This document shows, piece after piece, positions 1 to 5,230 of a stretch of 5,230 nt of DNA. Position numbers and translations under genes: made by a program. The notes under the pieces are model-generated. The model ran no database searches, had not been told where the DNA came from, and worked only from the letters and a program-made list of their open reading frames with translations. This stretch comes from Nitrospinota bacterium. Lineage in GTDB: Bacteria > Nitrospinota > Nitrospinia > Nitrospinales > Nitrospinaceae. Positions within the stretch are counted from its first letter, which is position 1; each line of letters starts with the position of its first letter. The DNA is taken from NCBI GenBank assembly GCA_027298165.1, contig JAPUGN010000028.1, forward strand, positions 1 through 5,230, read 5' to 3'.

Positions 1-740
1 CGGGCGCCTTCGTCGGTGATCTCGCATTCGTACAAATCGAGCAGGGTGATGTTTTGCATCATCTCCGAATTGGCAATGGCTTCAATGCCCCGGTTGCCTA
101 TGGGGTTGAAGGTCATCGTCAACTGTAACAGATTTTTGAGGGTTTCTGAATTGGCCAACGCTATGGCTCCCTCGGTTTCGATGAAGTTCCAGTTTAGATT
201 GAGCTCCGTCAACTTCGACAGATTTTTAGATTGGGCGATAGCCTTTGCTCCATCATTGGCAATGTTGTTGCGGTACAGGGACAACTGGCTGAGACGCGTC
301 AGGCTTTTGGAAGTGGCGATCGCTTCCACCCCTTCATCCCCCAACCCGTCGCCAACCCACAGGGAGACCAGGTTCCCTAGAATATTGGATTCCGCCAGGA
401 CCTTGGCGCCTTCCGCCGACACTTTGTTGTCACTGAGGATCAACTCGGAAAGGTTCAGCATGGATTTGGATTTGGCCATGGCTTTGACGCCTTCATCCGT
501 CACCTCATTTTTAAACAGGTTGAGGACGGTCAAATTTTTCATGGTGGGGCATTCGAGAACCGCCCGCAGACCCTCATCGCCGATTTCATTGAATTCCAGA
601 AACAGCGCGGTCACATCTTTGATTTCGCCGCTTCTCATGATCTCGATGATATCAGCGTCCTTCAGTTCCTTTTCCCGCAAATCGAGTTCGTGGTTTTCGA
701 TATTGAGGCCTGCTTTAACTAAATCTACCGTATCAACCAT
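1..740 (-). CDS. Leucine-rich repeat protein (RI-like), partial, 3' end outside window
   Basis: The reading frame is open from the ATG at 740 to the left edge (246 codons, no stop), so the C-terminus is missing. After a charged N-terminal segment (residues 1-42) the protein is a run of leucine-rich repeats. I count eight repeat starts at about residues 46, 73, 100, 127, 153, 180, 207 and 234, a 27-residue period with one 26-residue unit. The unit resembles LxLxxNxIxDEGxxAIAxSxxLxxL, which is the ribonuclease-inhibitor-like class of LRR with a strand followed by a helix. Such proteins normally form a curved solenoid that binds other proteins. No signal peptide or membrane segment is visible, so a cytoplasmic location is inferred. 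A GAGGG at 753-757 lies 12 nt from the ATG, a rather long spacing, and no better start is seen. It is transcribed away from the MoxR operon. The partner and cellular role are unknown. The frame on the opposite strand (16-771) is a shadow. Confidence 0.85.
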   Translation of the reverse strand, partial: MVDTVDLVKAGLNIENHELDLREKELKDADIIEIMRSGEIKDVTALFLEFNEIGDEGLRAVLECPTMKNLTVLNLFKNEVTDEGVKAMAKSKSMLNLSELILSDNKVSAEGAKVLAESNILGNLVSLWVGDGLGDEGVEAIATSKSLTRLSQLSLYRNNIANDGAKAIAQSKNLSKLTELNLNWNFIETEGAIALANSETLKNLLQLTMTFNPIGNRGIEAIANSEMMQNITLLDLYECEITDEGA

Positions 741-784
741 AATAATGCTTTGCCCTCTTTTTCTGGAGTGAGTGTAAGTGGTCC

Positions 785-812
785 ATTTTAGGAAAACGAT
801 CTATTTTGTAAA
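785..812 (-). promoter_or_regulatory. Putative sigma-70 promoter for the LRR gene
   Basis: Read on the minus strand, TTTACA (807-812) is followed after 16 nt by TAAAAT (785-790). Each hexamer differs from the sigma-70 consensus at one position. Transcription would start near 778 and give a leader of roughly 38 nt before the ATG at 740, which fits the GAGGG at 753-757. Found by eye; no start-site data. Confidence 0.5.
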
Positions 813-827
813 GGGTTAATTTTAAAA

Positions 828-887
828 GATTGAAGGCATACCTTGTAGGAAGGCGGGGAGGTTGATATGATATCCGGACCTTCAATC
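828..887. repeat. Perfect 9-bp inverted repeat, possible operator
   Basis: GATTGAAGG at 828-836 is matched by CCTTCAATC at 879-887, with 42 nt between the arms. The arms are centred 51 bp apart, close to five helical turns, and flank the candidate rightward promoter. The loop is long for an RNA hairpin, so a two-site DNA-binding operator is the more natural reading. No regulator is identified. Confidence 0.5.
843..871 (+). promoter_or_regulatory. Putative extended -10 promoter for the moxR operon
   Basis: TATGAT at 866-871 is preceded by TG one base upstream (863-864), which forms an extended -10 element. A weak -35, TTGTAG at 843-848, lies 17 nt upstream. The start would be near 878, leaving a leader of about 85 nt before the ATG at 963. 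The -10 sits inside the palindrome GATATGATATC (864-874). Another TTGACC at 919-924 has no good -10 partner. The call is from consensus match only. Confidence 0.4.
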
Positions 888-962
888 CGCCTGGTGGCCC
901 ATTAGAAGGTTGGTTTTCTTGACCTTAATCTTGAAATCACTCTCACTCATAAACCTGTCTCA

Positions 963-1955
963 ATGACCCGGAATATCGAAGAAATCACAGCGTCTGTCCA
1001 GCAGGCCAGCCAATTTATCCCGAATATGGTCCAGGAAATGGAGCGGGTCCTGGTGGGCCAGCGCTATATGATCGACCGGCTGATCCTGGGCCTGTTGACG
1101 GGGGAACATATTCTGGTGGAAGGGGTTCCCGGACTGGCCAAAACCACCGCCGTCAAAACTCTGGCCCAAACCATCGAAGCCCGCTTCAAGCGCATTCAGT
1201 TCACTCCGGATCTGCTTCCGGCGGATCTGATCGGCACGCAAATTTATCAACCGAAAACCGAGGAGTTTGTGGTCAAGAAGGGGCCCTTGTTCGCCAACAT
1301 CATCCTGGCGGATGAAATCAACCGCGCCCCCGCCAAGGTGCAAAGCGCCTTGCTGGAAGCCATGGAAGAGCGGCAGATCACTATCGGCGGGGAAACCTTT
1401 CCCCTGCCCGAACCGTTCATGGTGATGGCCACTCAAAATCCCATCGAGCAGGAGGGCACCTATCCCCTGCCGGAAGCGCAGATCGACCGATTCGTCTTCA
1501 AGTTGAAAATCGACTACCCTTCCAAGGAGGAGGAGAAGCGGATTATTCAAAGAGTCTCGTCGTCCAACAACCATGCCCAAGTCAAGGCGGTGATTCATCC
1601 GGAAGATATCGCCAAGGCCAGGAAAGTCTACGAATCCATTTATATCGATGAAAATTTGCAGGACTATATCGTCAACCTGGTCGCCGCCACGCGTTCGCCG
1701 GAAACACACAATCTCAAGTCCCTGACCCACATGATCCAGTACGGCGCATCGCCCCGCGCTTCCATTTTCCTGAACCGGGTGGCCAAGGCATACGCTTTCA
1801 TGCAGGGGCGCGGGTACGTGGTACCGCATGATATCAAAACCATCGGGCTCGACATCCTGCGCCACCGCATCATTCTCACGTACGAGGCGGAAGCGGAAAA
1901 TGTCACGCCGGAAGATATCCTGAAAAAAATATTCGATACCATTGAGGTTCCTTAA
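963..1955 (+). CDS. moxR: MoxR family AAA+ ATPase
   Basis: This 330-residue protein has the full MoxR (AAA_3) layout and usual length. Walker A is GVPGLAKT at residues 54-61, with Lys60 and Thr61. Walker B ends in Asp117-Glu118 and is followed by the family-typical NRAP (120-123). Sensor 1 is in ATQNP (156-160), a conserved DRF follows at 175-177, and the lid domain carries the sensor-2 motif GASPRA (261-266, Arg265). MoxR ATPases are cytoplasmic ring-forming ATPases believed to remodel or activate VWA-domain partners encoded next to them, which fits the DUF58 and VWA genes downstream. The ATG at 963 is the only reasonable start: no ATG, GTG or TTG lies in frame between it and the stop at 903-905. 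It has no clear Shine-Dalgarno, so translation may be weak or depend on the leader. A start at Met22 would still leave the ATPase core intact. The 352-residue frame on the opposite strand is a shadow. The specific target is unknown. Confidence 0.96.
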   Translation: MTRNIEEITASVQQASQFIPNMVQEMERVLVGQRYMIDRLILGLLTGEHILVEGVPGLAKTTAVKTLAQTIEARFKRIQFTPDLLPADLIGTQIYQPKTEEFVVKKGPLFANIILADEINRAPAKVQSALLEAMEERQITIGGETFPLPEPFMVMATQNPIEQEGTYPLPEAQIDRFVFKLKIDYPSKEEEKRIIQRVSSSNNHAQVKAVIHPEDIAKARKVYESIYIDENLQDYIVNLVAATRSPETHNLKSLTHMIQYGASPRASIFLNRVAKAYAFMQGRGYVVPHDIKTIGLDILRHRIILTYEAEAENVTPEDILKKIFDTIEVP

Positions 1956-1963
1956 AATCGCCC

Positions 1964-2911
1964 ATGTTTTCCTGGCTGCATAAACTGACCGGGTCGTTTC
2001 ACGAGCCCCCTCCCCCACCGGATGAGTTCGATAAAATGATCCCGCCGGAGTTGATCAAAAAAATCCGCGACATCCAGGTGAAAACCAATCATCTTGTGAA
2101 TCACATGATGGCGGGGGAATATGTCTCCGCTTTCAAGGGGCGCGGCATGGAGTTCAGCGAGGTGCGGGAATACGAACCGGGCGACGACGTGCGGCTGATC
2201 GACTGGAACGTGACTGCGCGCATGGGGCATCCGTACATCAAGGAGTTCCGGGAAGAGCGGGAACTCACTGTGATGCTGATGGTGGACGTCAGCTCATCCG
2301 GCGAATTCGGATCAGTCGAGAAACTCAAAAACGAGGTGGCGGCGGAAATCGCCTCGGTGCTGGCATATTCGGCCATTAAGAACAACGATAAGGTCGGGCT
2401 CATTGTATTTTCGGACACCATCGAGCATTACATCTCTCCGCAGAAAGGGCGGGCGCATATCTGGAACCTGATCCGCACTATTTTGAATTTTGTGCCGGAG
2501 GGCAGGCACACGGATTTGAACCTGCCGTTGGAATATTTGTTGAAGGTCCAGAAGAGAAAATCCGTCGCCTTTCTGATTTCGGATTTTCAGGCCGAGAGGT
2601 ATCTGCGGAACCTCCGTCTGGTCCGGCAGAAACACGACCTGATCGCCATCGCCATTTCCGACCCGCGGGAATCGGAACTGCCCGACGTGGGCTGGGTGCA
2701 TCTGGAGGATTCGGAAACCGGGGAAACCCTGTTGGTTGATACCGCCGACCGAACCCTGACCGAACGGTTGGCACGACTTAAAATAAAGGAACAGGAGGAA
2801 CGGAGAAAGCAGTTTCATGCCAACGGGGTGGATATCATCAACATCCAGACCGACCGGTCCCTGACGCAACCCTTGATCCAGTTTTTCAAAATGAGAGAAA
2901 AGAGGCTTTGA
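1964..2911 (+). CDS. DUF58 domain-containing protein (VWA-like)
   Basis: A 315-residue protein with the DUF58 signature at about residues 51-116: a GEYVSAFKGRGMEF block, then REYEPGDDVRLIDWN (68-82). A VWA-like MIDAS follows, with Asp108, Ser110 and Ser112 in DVSSS. Further candidate metal-site residues are Thr183 and Asp207 (in ISDF). It lacks a signal peptide and membrane segment, so it is probably cytoplasmic. DUF58 proteins are typically encoded immediately after moxR and are considered its partners. The start is 8 nt after the moxR stop, which suggests co-translation; only a weak GAGG at 1944-1947 lies upstream. Many family members begin near the Met-Ile-Pro-Pro motif, here Met25 (ATG at 2036), so the first 24 residues, including five consecutive prolines at 15-19, are either a real extension or a start-site artefact. 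The overlapping minus-strand frames are shadows. Confidence 0.94.
   Translation: MFSWLHKLTGSFHEPPPPPDEFDKMIPPELIKKIRDIQVKTNHLVNHMMAGEYVSAFKGRGMEFSEVREYEPGDDVRLIDWNVTARMGHPYIKEFREERELTVMLMVDVSSSGEFGSVEKLKNEVAAEIASVLAYSAIKNNDKVGLIVFSDTIEHYISPQKGRAHIWNLIRTILNFVPEGRHTDLNLPLEYLLKVQKRKSVAFLISDFQAERYLRNLRLVRQKHDLIAIAISDPRESELPDVGWVHLEDSETGETLLVDTADRTLTERLARLKIKEQEERRKQFHANGVDIINIQTDRSLTQPLIQFFKMREKRL
2901..2905 (+). promoter_or_regulatory. Ribosome binding site deciding the start of the TPR-like gene
   Basis: AGAGG inside the end of the DUF58 gene lies 8 nt before the ATG at 2914 but only 2 nt before the TTG at 2908. The spacing therefore favours the ATG. Confidence 0.6.
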
Positions 2912-2913
2912 AT

Positions 2914-3435
2914 ATGACCCCACCGACGGAACACCCGGAAGACGATCCGAGAAGCTCCAAACTGCCGCCCGCCAACCAGGAAACCGAAACCGGCAAGACT
3001 CCCCGTGTATGGATACCGACAGCGGGGGTGAGCCCGAAACTCAAAATCTTCGTGATCGGGTTGACGTTTGTCACCGTGATGGCATTCGGTGTGTTCATGG
3101 CCATGTTCCTCAAAAAAATATTCGTCGACAAATCGGAGAGTTCCAAGTGGGGACCGCAGTTGCTGATCATTGCCGAAGAGCTGAAAAACCGGGGACTCCA
3201 ACAGCAAGCCATCGAACAATATGAAAACTACCTGGCCAGCCAGAAAGTCGACCTGATCACTCGTTCCCGGGTTTCTTTAAAAATCTCAGAGCTCTATCTC
3301 GAATTGGGCAAATGCGACCGGGCCATCCTCTGGTACCTGCACGCGAAAGCCGCACAACCCAAAACACCCCCGGCCGAGGATTCGGAAAGTAAATTCGAGG
3401 AATGCCGGAAACGATCCAGCCCATCCAACAAATGA
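2914..3435 (+). CDS. Single-pass membrane protein with TPR-like C-terminal region
   Basis: I do not recognise this 173-residue protein as a named family. It has a polar, proline- and glutamate-rich N-terminal tail (1-41) and one hydrophobic segment at about 45-66, bounded by Lys42/Lys44 and Lys67-Lys68. A helical region follows at about 80-148 that resembles one and a half to two tetratricopeptide units, with AEELKNRGLQQQAIEQYENYL (88-107 in part) and then SELYLELGKCDRAILWYLHA. A charged tail ends the protein. The positive charges on both sides leave the topology open. I chose the ATG at 2914 because AGAGG (2901-2905) lies 8 nt upstream. A TTG at 2908 would overlap the DUF58 stop by 4 nt but leaves only 2 nt to that site. 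TPR proteins occur in Bat operons (BatC), usually after the VWA genes, so a scaffold role is inferred from domain and position only. Confidence 0.82.
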   Translation: MTPPTEHPEDDPRSSKLPPANQETETGKTPRVWIPTAGVSPKLKIFVIGLTFVTVMAFGVFMAMFLKKIFVDKSESSKWGPQLLIIAEELKNRGLQQQAIEQYENYLASQKVDLITRSRVSLKISELYLELGKCDRAILWYLHAKAAQPKTPPAEDSESKFEECRKRSSPSNK

Positions 3436-4478
3436 CAACCATGACGATGCGCGGTCTTCTATTCCAAATCAAGAGCGGGGGGGTGATACTGGCGTGGATT
3501 CTGCTGGCCTCTCTGCCGGTTAATACGAATGCAGTCGACTCCTCCCCTATTTCCGCCGAGACCCGCGTCAGCCAGCGCGATGTCACCCTCGGCGATATCG
3601 TCACCTACTCCATCATTGTTCGCCACGAAGCCGGTATGCGGGTGGCACCGCCCGACCCGACACCGCATTTCAAAAAAGGATTTGATTATATCGATCAAGG
3701 TACCACCGGCCCTATAACCGTTAAGGGTCAACAGGAGCAAACGTTCTGGTACAAATTCCGGGCAGACTGGGTCGGGTTTTACAACTTCCCGGAAATTCCA
3801 GTCGCGTTCGCCGCGCCCGCACCGGACGATCCAACTCAAACTATTTCAGGAACCCTGCAGGCCCCTAAAGCGGAAATCATCATCCGTTCGGTTCTATTTA
3901 TTGATGAGCAAGCGGAAGATATCAGGGACATCAAACCCATCGTCGGCGCGGGGTTGAATTGGCTCCATTATCTGCAATGGATTGTTGTCGGACTGGCGGT
4001 GTTGCTGACTGGGGCGGGATTGTACGGGTGGTTTCTGAAAAATAAAAAAGGTCCCGCGCCCGCCGTCCGGATTCCGGAATTAAAACCCCACGCTATTGCA
4101 CTGGCCGAGCTCGACCATCTGCTGGCTCGAAAACTGCTCGAACGCGGTGAGTTTCGGGAACATTATTTTGAACTGTCAGAAATTTTCCGGCGCTACCTGG
4201 GTACGCTATTGTCCATCCCCGCTTTGGACTGGACCACCGAAGAGATTCGAGACTACTTGTCCCGCCACCGCAACACGGATGCCGAACTGCAACGCACCAT
4301 ACTGGCCCTGCTTCCGGCCACGGACCAGGTCAAATTTGCAAAGGCCCCGGTCGAACTCCAAACCGCGTTCAACCATGTCGAGGTCGTGCGCGGTTTTATC
4401 CGGACCACGACCTCGGAAATTACAGCCAAGTTTCAGATCAAATCGCCGACGGCGCCGCTCCGCGCGGGGCGAACTTAA
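3432..4478 (+). CDS. BatD-like membrane protein with DUF4381-like cytoplasmic tail
   Basis: Counting from the ATG at 3432 the protein has 348 residues. A signal-peptide-like stretch covers about 6-34, with a hydrophobic core VILAWILLASLPV and a possible cut after NTNA. An all-beta extracytoplasmic domain follows (about 35-155), with SAETRVSQRDVTLGDIVTYS and FRADWVGFYNFPEIPV typical of BatD-type modules. A DIRDIKP linker precedes one membrane helix at about 181-202. The helical tail (203-348) contains REHYFELSEIFRRYLG and LDWTTEEIRDYL, as in DUF4381-like proteins. BatD proteins are linked to aerotolerance and usually carry several beta modules over 500 or more residues, so this is a short single-module form. 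The 3432 start overlaps the upstream stop as ATGA, which suggests coupling. An ATG at 3402 has GAGG only 1 nt away, and ATGs at 3441 and 3447 would also keep the signal peptide. Assignment is by pattern, not by alignment. Confidence 0.82.
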   Translation: MTTMTMRGLLFQIKSGGVILAWILLASLPVNTNAVDSSPISAETRVSQRDVTLGDIVTYSIIVRHEAGMRVAPPDPTPHFKKGFDYIDQGTTGPITVKGQQEQTFWYKFRADWVGFYNFPEIPVAFAAPAPDDPTQTISGTLQAPKAEIIIRSVLFIDEQAEDIRDIKPIVGAGLNWLHYLQWIVVGLAVLLTGAGLYGWFLKNKKGPAPAVRIPELKPHAIALAELDHLLARKLLERGEFREHYFELSEIFRRYLGTLLSIPALDWTTEEIRDYLSRHRNTDAELQRTILALLPATDQVKFAKAPVELQTAFNHVEVVRGFIRTTTSEITAKFQIKSPTAPLRAGRT

Positions 4479-4496
4479 ATATTTTCCCTTCTTTAT

Positions 4497-4503
4497 AAGG
4501 AGG
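4497..4503 (+). promoter_or_regulatory. Orphan strong Shine-Dalgarno with possible 28-codon leader ORF
   Basis: AAGGAGG is the best Shine-Dalgarno in the window, yet the VWA start is 150 nt further on. A TTG at 4512, 8 nt downstream, opens 28 codons ending at the TGA at 4596-4598. The peptide would be basic and rich in Gly, Pro and Arg at its start, with FKLWLAKMTV at its end. No family is recognised, and the short length means it could arise by chance. Confidence 0.35.
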
Positions 4504-4516
4504 AGAAAAGTTTGCT

Positions 4517-4531
4517 CCGGGCCTTGCCCGG
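4517..4531 (+). repeat. Hairpin with 6-bp GC stem
   Basis: CCGGGC (4517-4522) pairs with GCCCGG (4526-4531) around a CTT loop. It lies just downstream of the orphan Shine-Dalgarno and inside the 28-codon frame. No U-run follows, so it is not a rho-independent terminator. Confidence 0.6.
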
Positions 4532-4537
4532 GCGCCG

Positions 4538-4558
4538 AGCAGGCGGCGAACCGCCGCT
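4538..4558 (+). repeat. Hairpin with CGAA loop
   Basis: GGCGG (4542-4546) pairs with CCGCC (4551-4555) around a CGAA loop. AGC (4538-4540) and GCT (4556-4558) extend it to eight pairs with A4541 bulged. It includes most of the end of the first 23-bp repeat copy. The sequence after it is GGTAACTTTT, not a clean U-tract. Confidence 0.6.
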
Positions 4559-4638
4559 GGTAACTTTTAAACTTTGGCTGGCGAAGATGACGGTTTGATT
4601 CGGCCTAACGCACCAGCGAAATTGGCCCTGCGCCGAGC

Positions 4639-4644
4639 AGGAGG
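4639..4644 (+). promoter_or_regulatory. Ribosome binding site of the VWA gene
   Basis: AGGAGG lies 9 nt before the ATG at 4654 and supports that start. It is the end of the second copy of the 23-bp direct repeat. Confidence 0.8.
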
Positions 4645-4653
4645 TTAAACCCC

Positions 4654-5230
4654 ATGAGTTATTTTCAGTTTCAGGACCCCTGGTTGTTTATCCTACTCAG
4701 CCTGATCCCGTTCATCATTTACCGGGCGTATACACATCGCCCGGCGACTCTCCATTACTCTTCGCTCGATGCTCTGAAAACCCTGCGCCGAAAGGGAACC
4801 GAATGGCTGGCCGCCATACCCCTGATCCTGAGATGCCTCGCAATCGCCCTGCTGGTCGCGGCTCTGGCGCGTCCGCAGGAAGGACGCAAAAGCACCGAAA
4901 TCCTGTCCGCCGGGGTGGATATCATACTGGCCATCGACACCTCGGGCAGCATGCAGACGGAGGACTTTGAAAAAAACAACCAGCGCGTCGACCGCCTGGC
5001 GGTGGTGAAGGATGTAGTCAGCGAGTTCATCGATAGCCGGGAGTTCGACCGCATAGGAATGGTCGTGTTCGGCAACGAAGCCTTCACCCAATGCCCCCTC
5101 AACCTGTACCTCGATATTCTTCACGCTTTCGTCAACAAACTGCAGATCGGCGTGGAGGGGGATTCCACGGCGATCGGCACCTCCATCGGCATTTCGTTGA
5201 AGCGGCTCAAGGACATGGAATCTAAATCAA
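4654..5230 (+). CDS. batA: BatA-like VWA domain membrane protein, partial
   Basis: The frame is open from the ATG at 4654 to the right edge (192 full codons), so the C-terminus is missing. The N-terminus has the BatA (Aerotolerance_N) layout: a membrane segment at about 9-24 starting with FQDPWLF, a basic loop, a second segment at about 52-72, then ARPQ (72-75) leading into the VWA domain. The MIDAS is complete as far as visible: DTSGS with Asp95, Ser97 and Ser99, and Thr172 in STAIG. The family holds a VWA domain between membrane segments, usually with a C-terminal helix that would lie beyond the window, and is the expected partner of MoxR and the BatD-like protein upstream. The role in oxidative or envelope stress is known for relatives and only inferred here. 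BatA and BatB are similar; its position as the first VWA membrane gene favours BatA. The minus-strand frames over it are shadows. Confidence 0.9.
   Translation, partial: MSYFQFQDPWLFILLSLIPFIIYRAYTHRPATLHYSSLDALKTLRRKGTEWLAAIPLILRCLAIALLVAALARPQEGRKSTEILSAGVDIILAIDTSGSMQTEDFEKNNQRVDRLAVVKDVVSEFIDSREFDRIGMVVFGNEAFTQCPLNLYLDILHAFVNKLQIGVEGDSTAIGTSIGISLKRLKDMESKS

Larger units (their letters stand above)
741..962. other. Divergent intergenic region
   Basis: This 222-nt gap between two divergent start codons holds no convincing gene. It contains a candidate promoter in each direction, a perfect 9-bp inverted repeat (828-836 and 879-887), and a small palindrome GATATGATATC at 864-874. It also has a 7-nt CTCACTC element in the leader of each gene: plus strand 942-948, and minus strand over 766-772. 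No rho-independent terminator is seen, as expected between divergent genes. Confidence 0.8.
4524..4644 (+). repeat. Imperfect 23-bp direct repeat, two copies
   Basis: Copies at 4524-4546 and 4622-4644 match at 19 of 23 positions and share the exact 12-mer GCGCCGAGCAGG (4532-4543 and 4630-4641), 98 nt apart. The second copy ends in AGGAGG, the ribosome binding site of the VWA gene. The first ends in AGGCGG, which is folded into a hairpin. Confidence 0.65.
4479..4653 (+). other. Structured 175-nt intercistronic region before the VWA gene
   Basis: This is a long gap compared with the other junctions of the operon. It contains an orphan Shine-Dalgarno (4497-4503), a 28-codon TTG frame (4512-4598), hairpins at 4517-4531, 4538-4558 and roughly 4580-4605, and two copies of a 23-bp repeat. 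No terminator with a U-tract and no recognisable sigma-70 promoter was seen. It could be a regulatory leader, a small inserted repeat element, or a decayed gene fragment. Confidence 0.6.

Noticed and set aside
16..771. 251-codon plus-strand open frame at the left end
   Set aside because: It lies antisense to the LRR gene, whose frame shows a clear 27-residue repeat pattern; the plus-strand translation shows no family features.
919..953. TTGACC at 919-924 as a -35 element of a moxR promoter
   Set aside because: No acceptable -10 lies 16-18 nt downstream; the nearest AT-rich hexamer is 22 nt away.
960..2018. 352-codon minus-strand open frame over moxR
   Set aside because: The plus strand encodes a complete MoxR with all ATPase motifs; the antisense frame is a composition-driven shadow.
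2312..2923. 203-codon minus-strand open frame over the DUF58 gene
   Set aside because: Antisense to a well-conserved DUF58 domain, with no recognisable domain of its own.
4096..4563. 155-codon plus-strand frame overlapping the end of the BatD-like gene
   Set aside because: It is out of frame with the BatD-like gene, which keeps family features to its stop, and the alternative translation is low in recognisable pattern.
4517..4570. Hairpins after the BatD-like gene as a terminator
   Set aside because: Neither stem is followed by a U-tract, and a gene of the same functional set follows in the same direction.
4693..5124. Minus-strand open frames over the VWA gene
   Set aside because: The plus strand carries the BatA membrane segments and MIDAS residues; these frames are shadows.
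1..5230. CRISPR array, tRNA, rRNA, transposase or phage genes
   Set aside because: No regularly spaced repeats of that kind, no cloverleaf or rRNA-like sequence, and no such protein motif was seen in any frame.

Overview
The window holds a divergent pair of transcription units from a Gram-negative-type bacterium of moderate GC content. The evidence for a Gram-negative cell is indirect: a secreted, membrane-anchored BatD-like protein and a BatA-like VWA protein, as found in aerotolerance (Bat) operons. I cannot name the species. The style is compatible with a deltaproteobacterial or Nitrospina-like lineage, but that is a guess.

Layout. Positions 1-740 carry, on the minus strand, the 5' part of a gene for a cytoplasmic leucine-rich-repeat protein of the ribonuclease-inhibitor type, which runs off the left edge. 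Positions 741-962 are an intergenic region with a plausible promoter for each direction and a perfect 9-bp inverted repeat around the rightward one. From 963 to the right edge five genes lie on the plus strand: a MoxR-type AAA+ ATPase, a DUF58 protein, a small single-pass membrane protein with a TPR-like tail, a BatD-like protein with a DUF4381-like tail, and the 5' part of a BatA-like VWA membrane protein. The first four are tightly packed: an 8-nt gap, a gap of 2 nt (or a 4-nt overlap with an alternative start), then an ATGA overlap. The last two are separated by 175 nt.

How the genes work together. MoxR ATPases encoded beside DUF58 and VWA proteins are thought to act as chaperone-like remodelling machines for metal-dependent (MIDAS) VWA partners, often in cell-envelope maintenance or stress tolerance. 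Here the ATPase and DUF58 protein look cytoplasmic, while the next three proteins are membrane-anchored. The substrate cannot be read from the sequence.

The least explained stretch is the 175-nt gap at 4479-4653. It has a near-perfect Shine-Dalgarno that serves no annotated gene but stands 8 nt before a 28-codon TTG frame, several hairpins, and an imperfect 23-bp direct repeat whose second copy contains the ribosome binding site of the VWA gene. The small TPR-like gene inserted in the cassette is the other unusual point.
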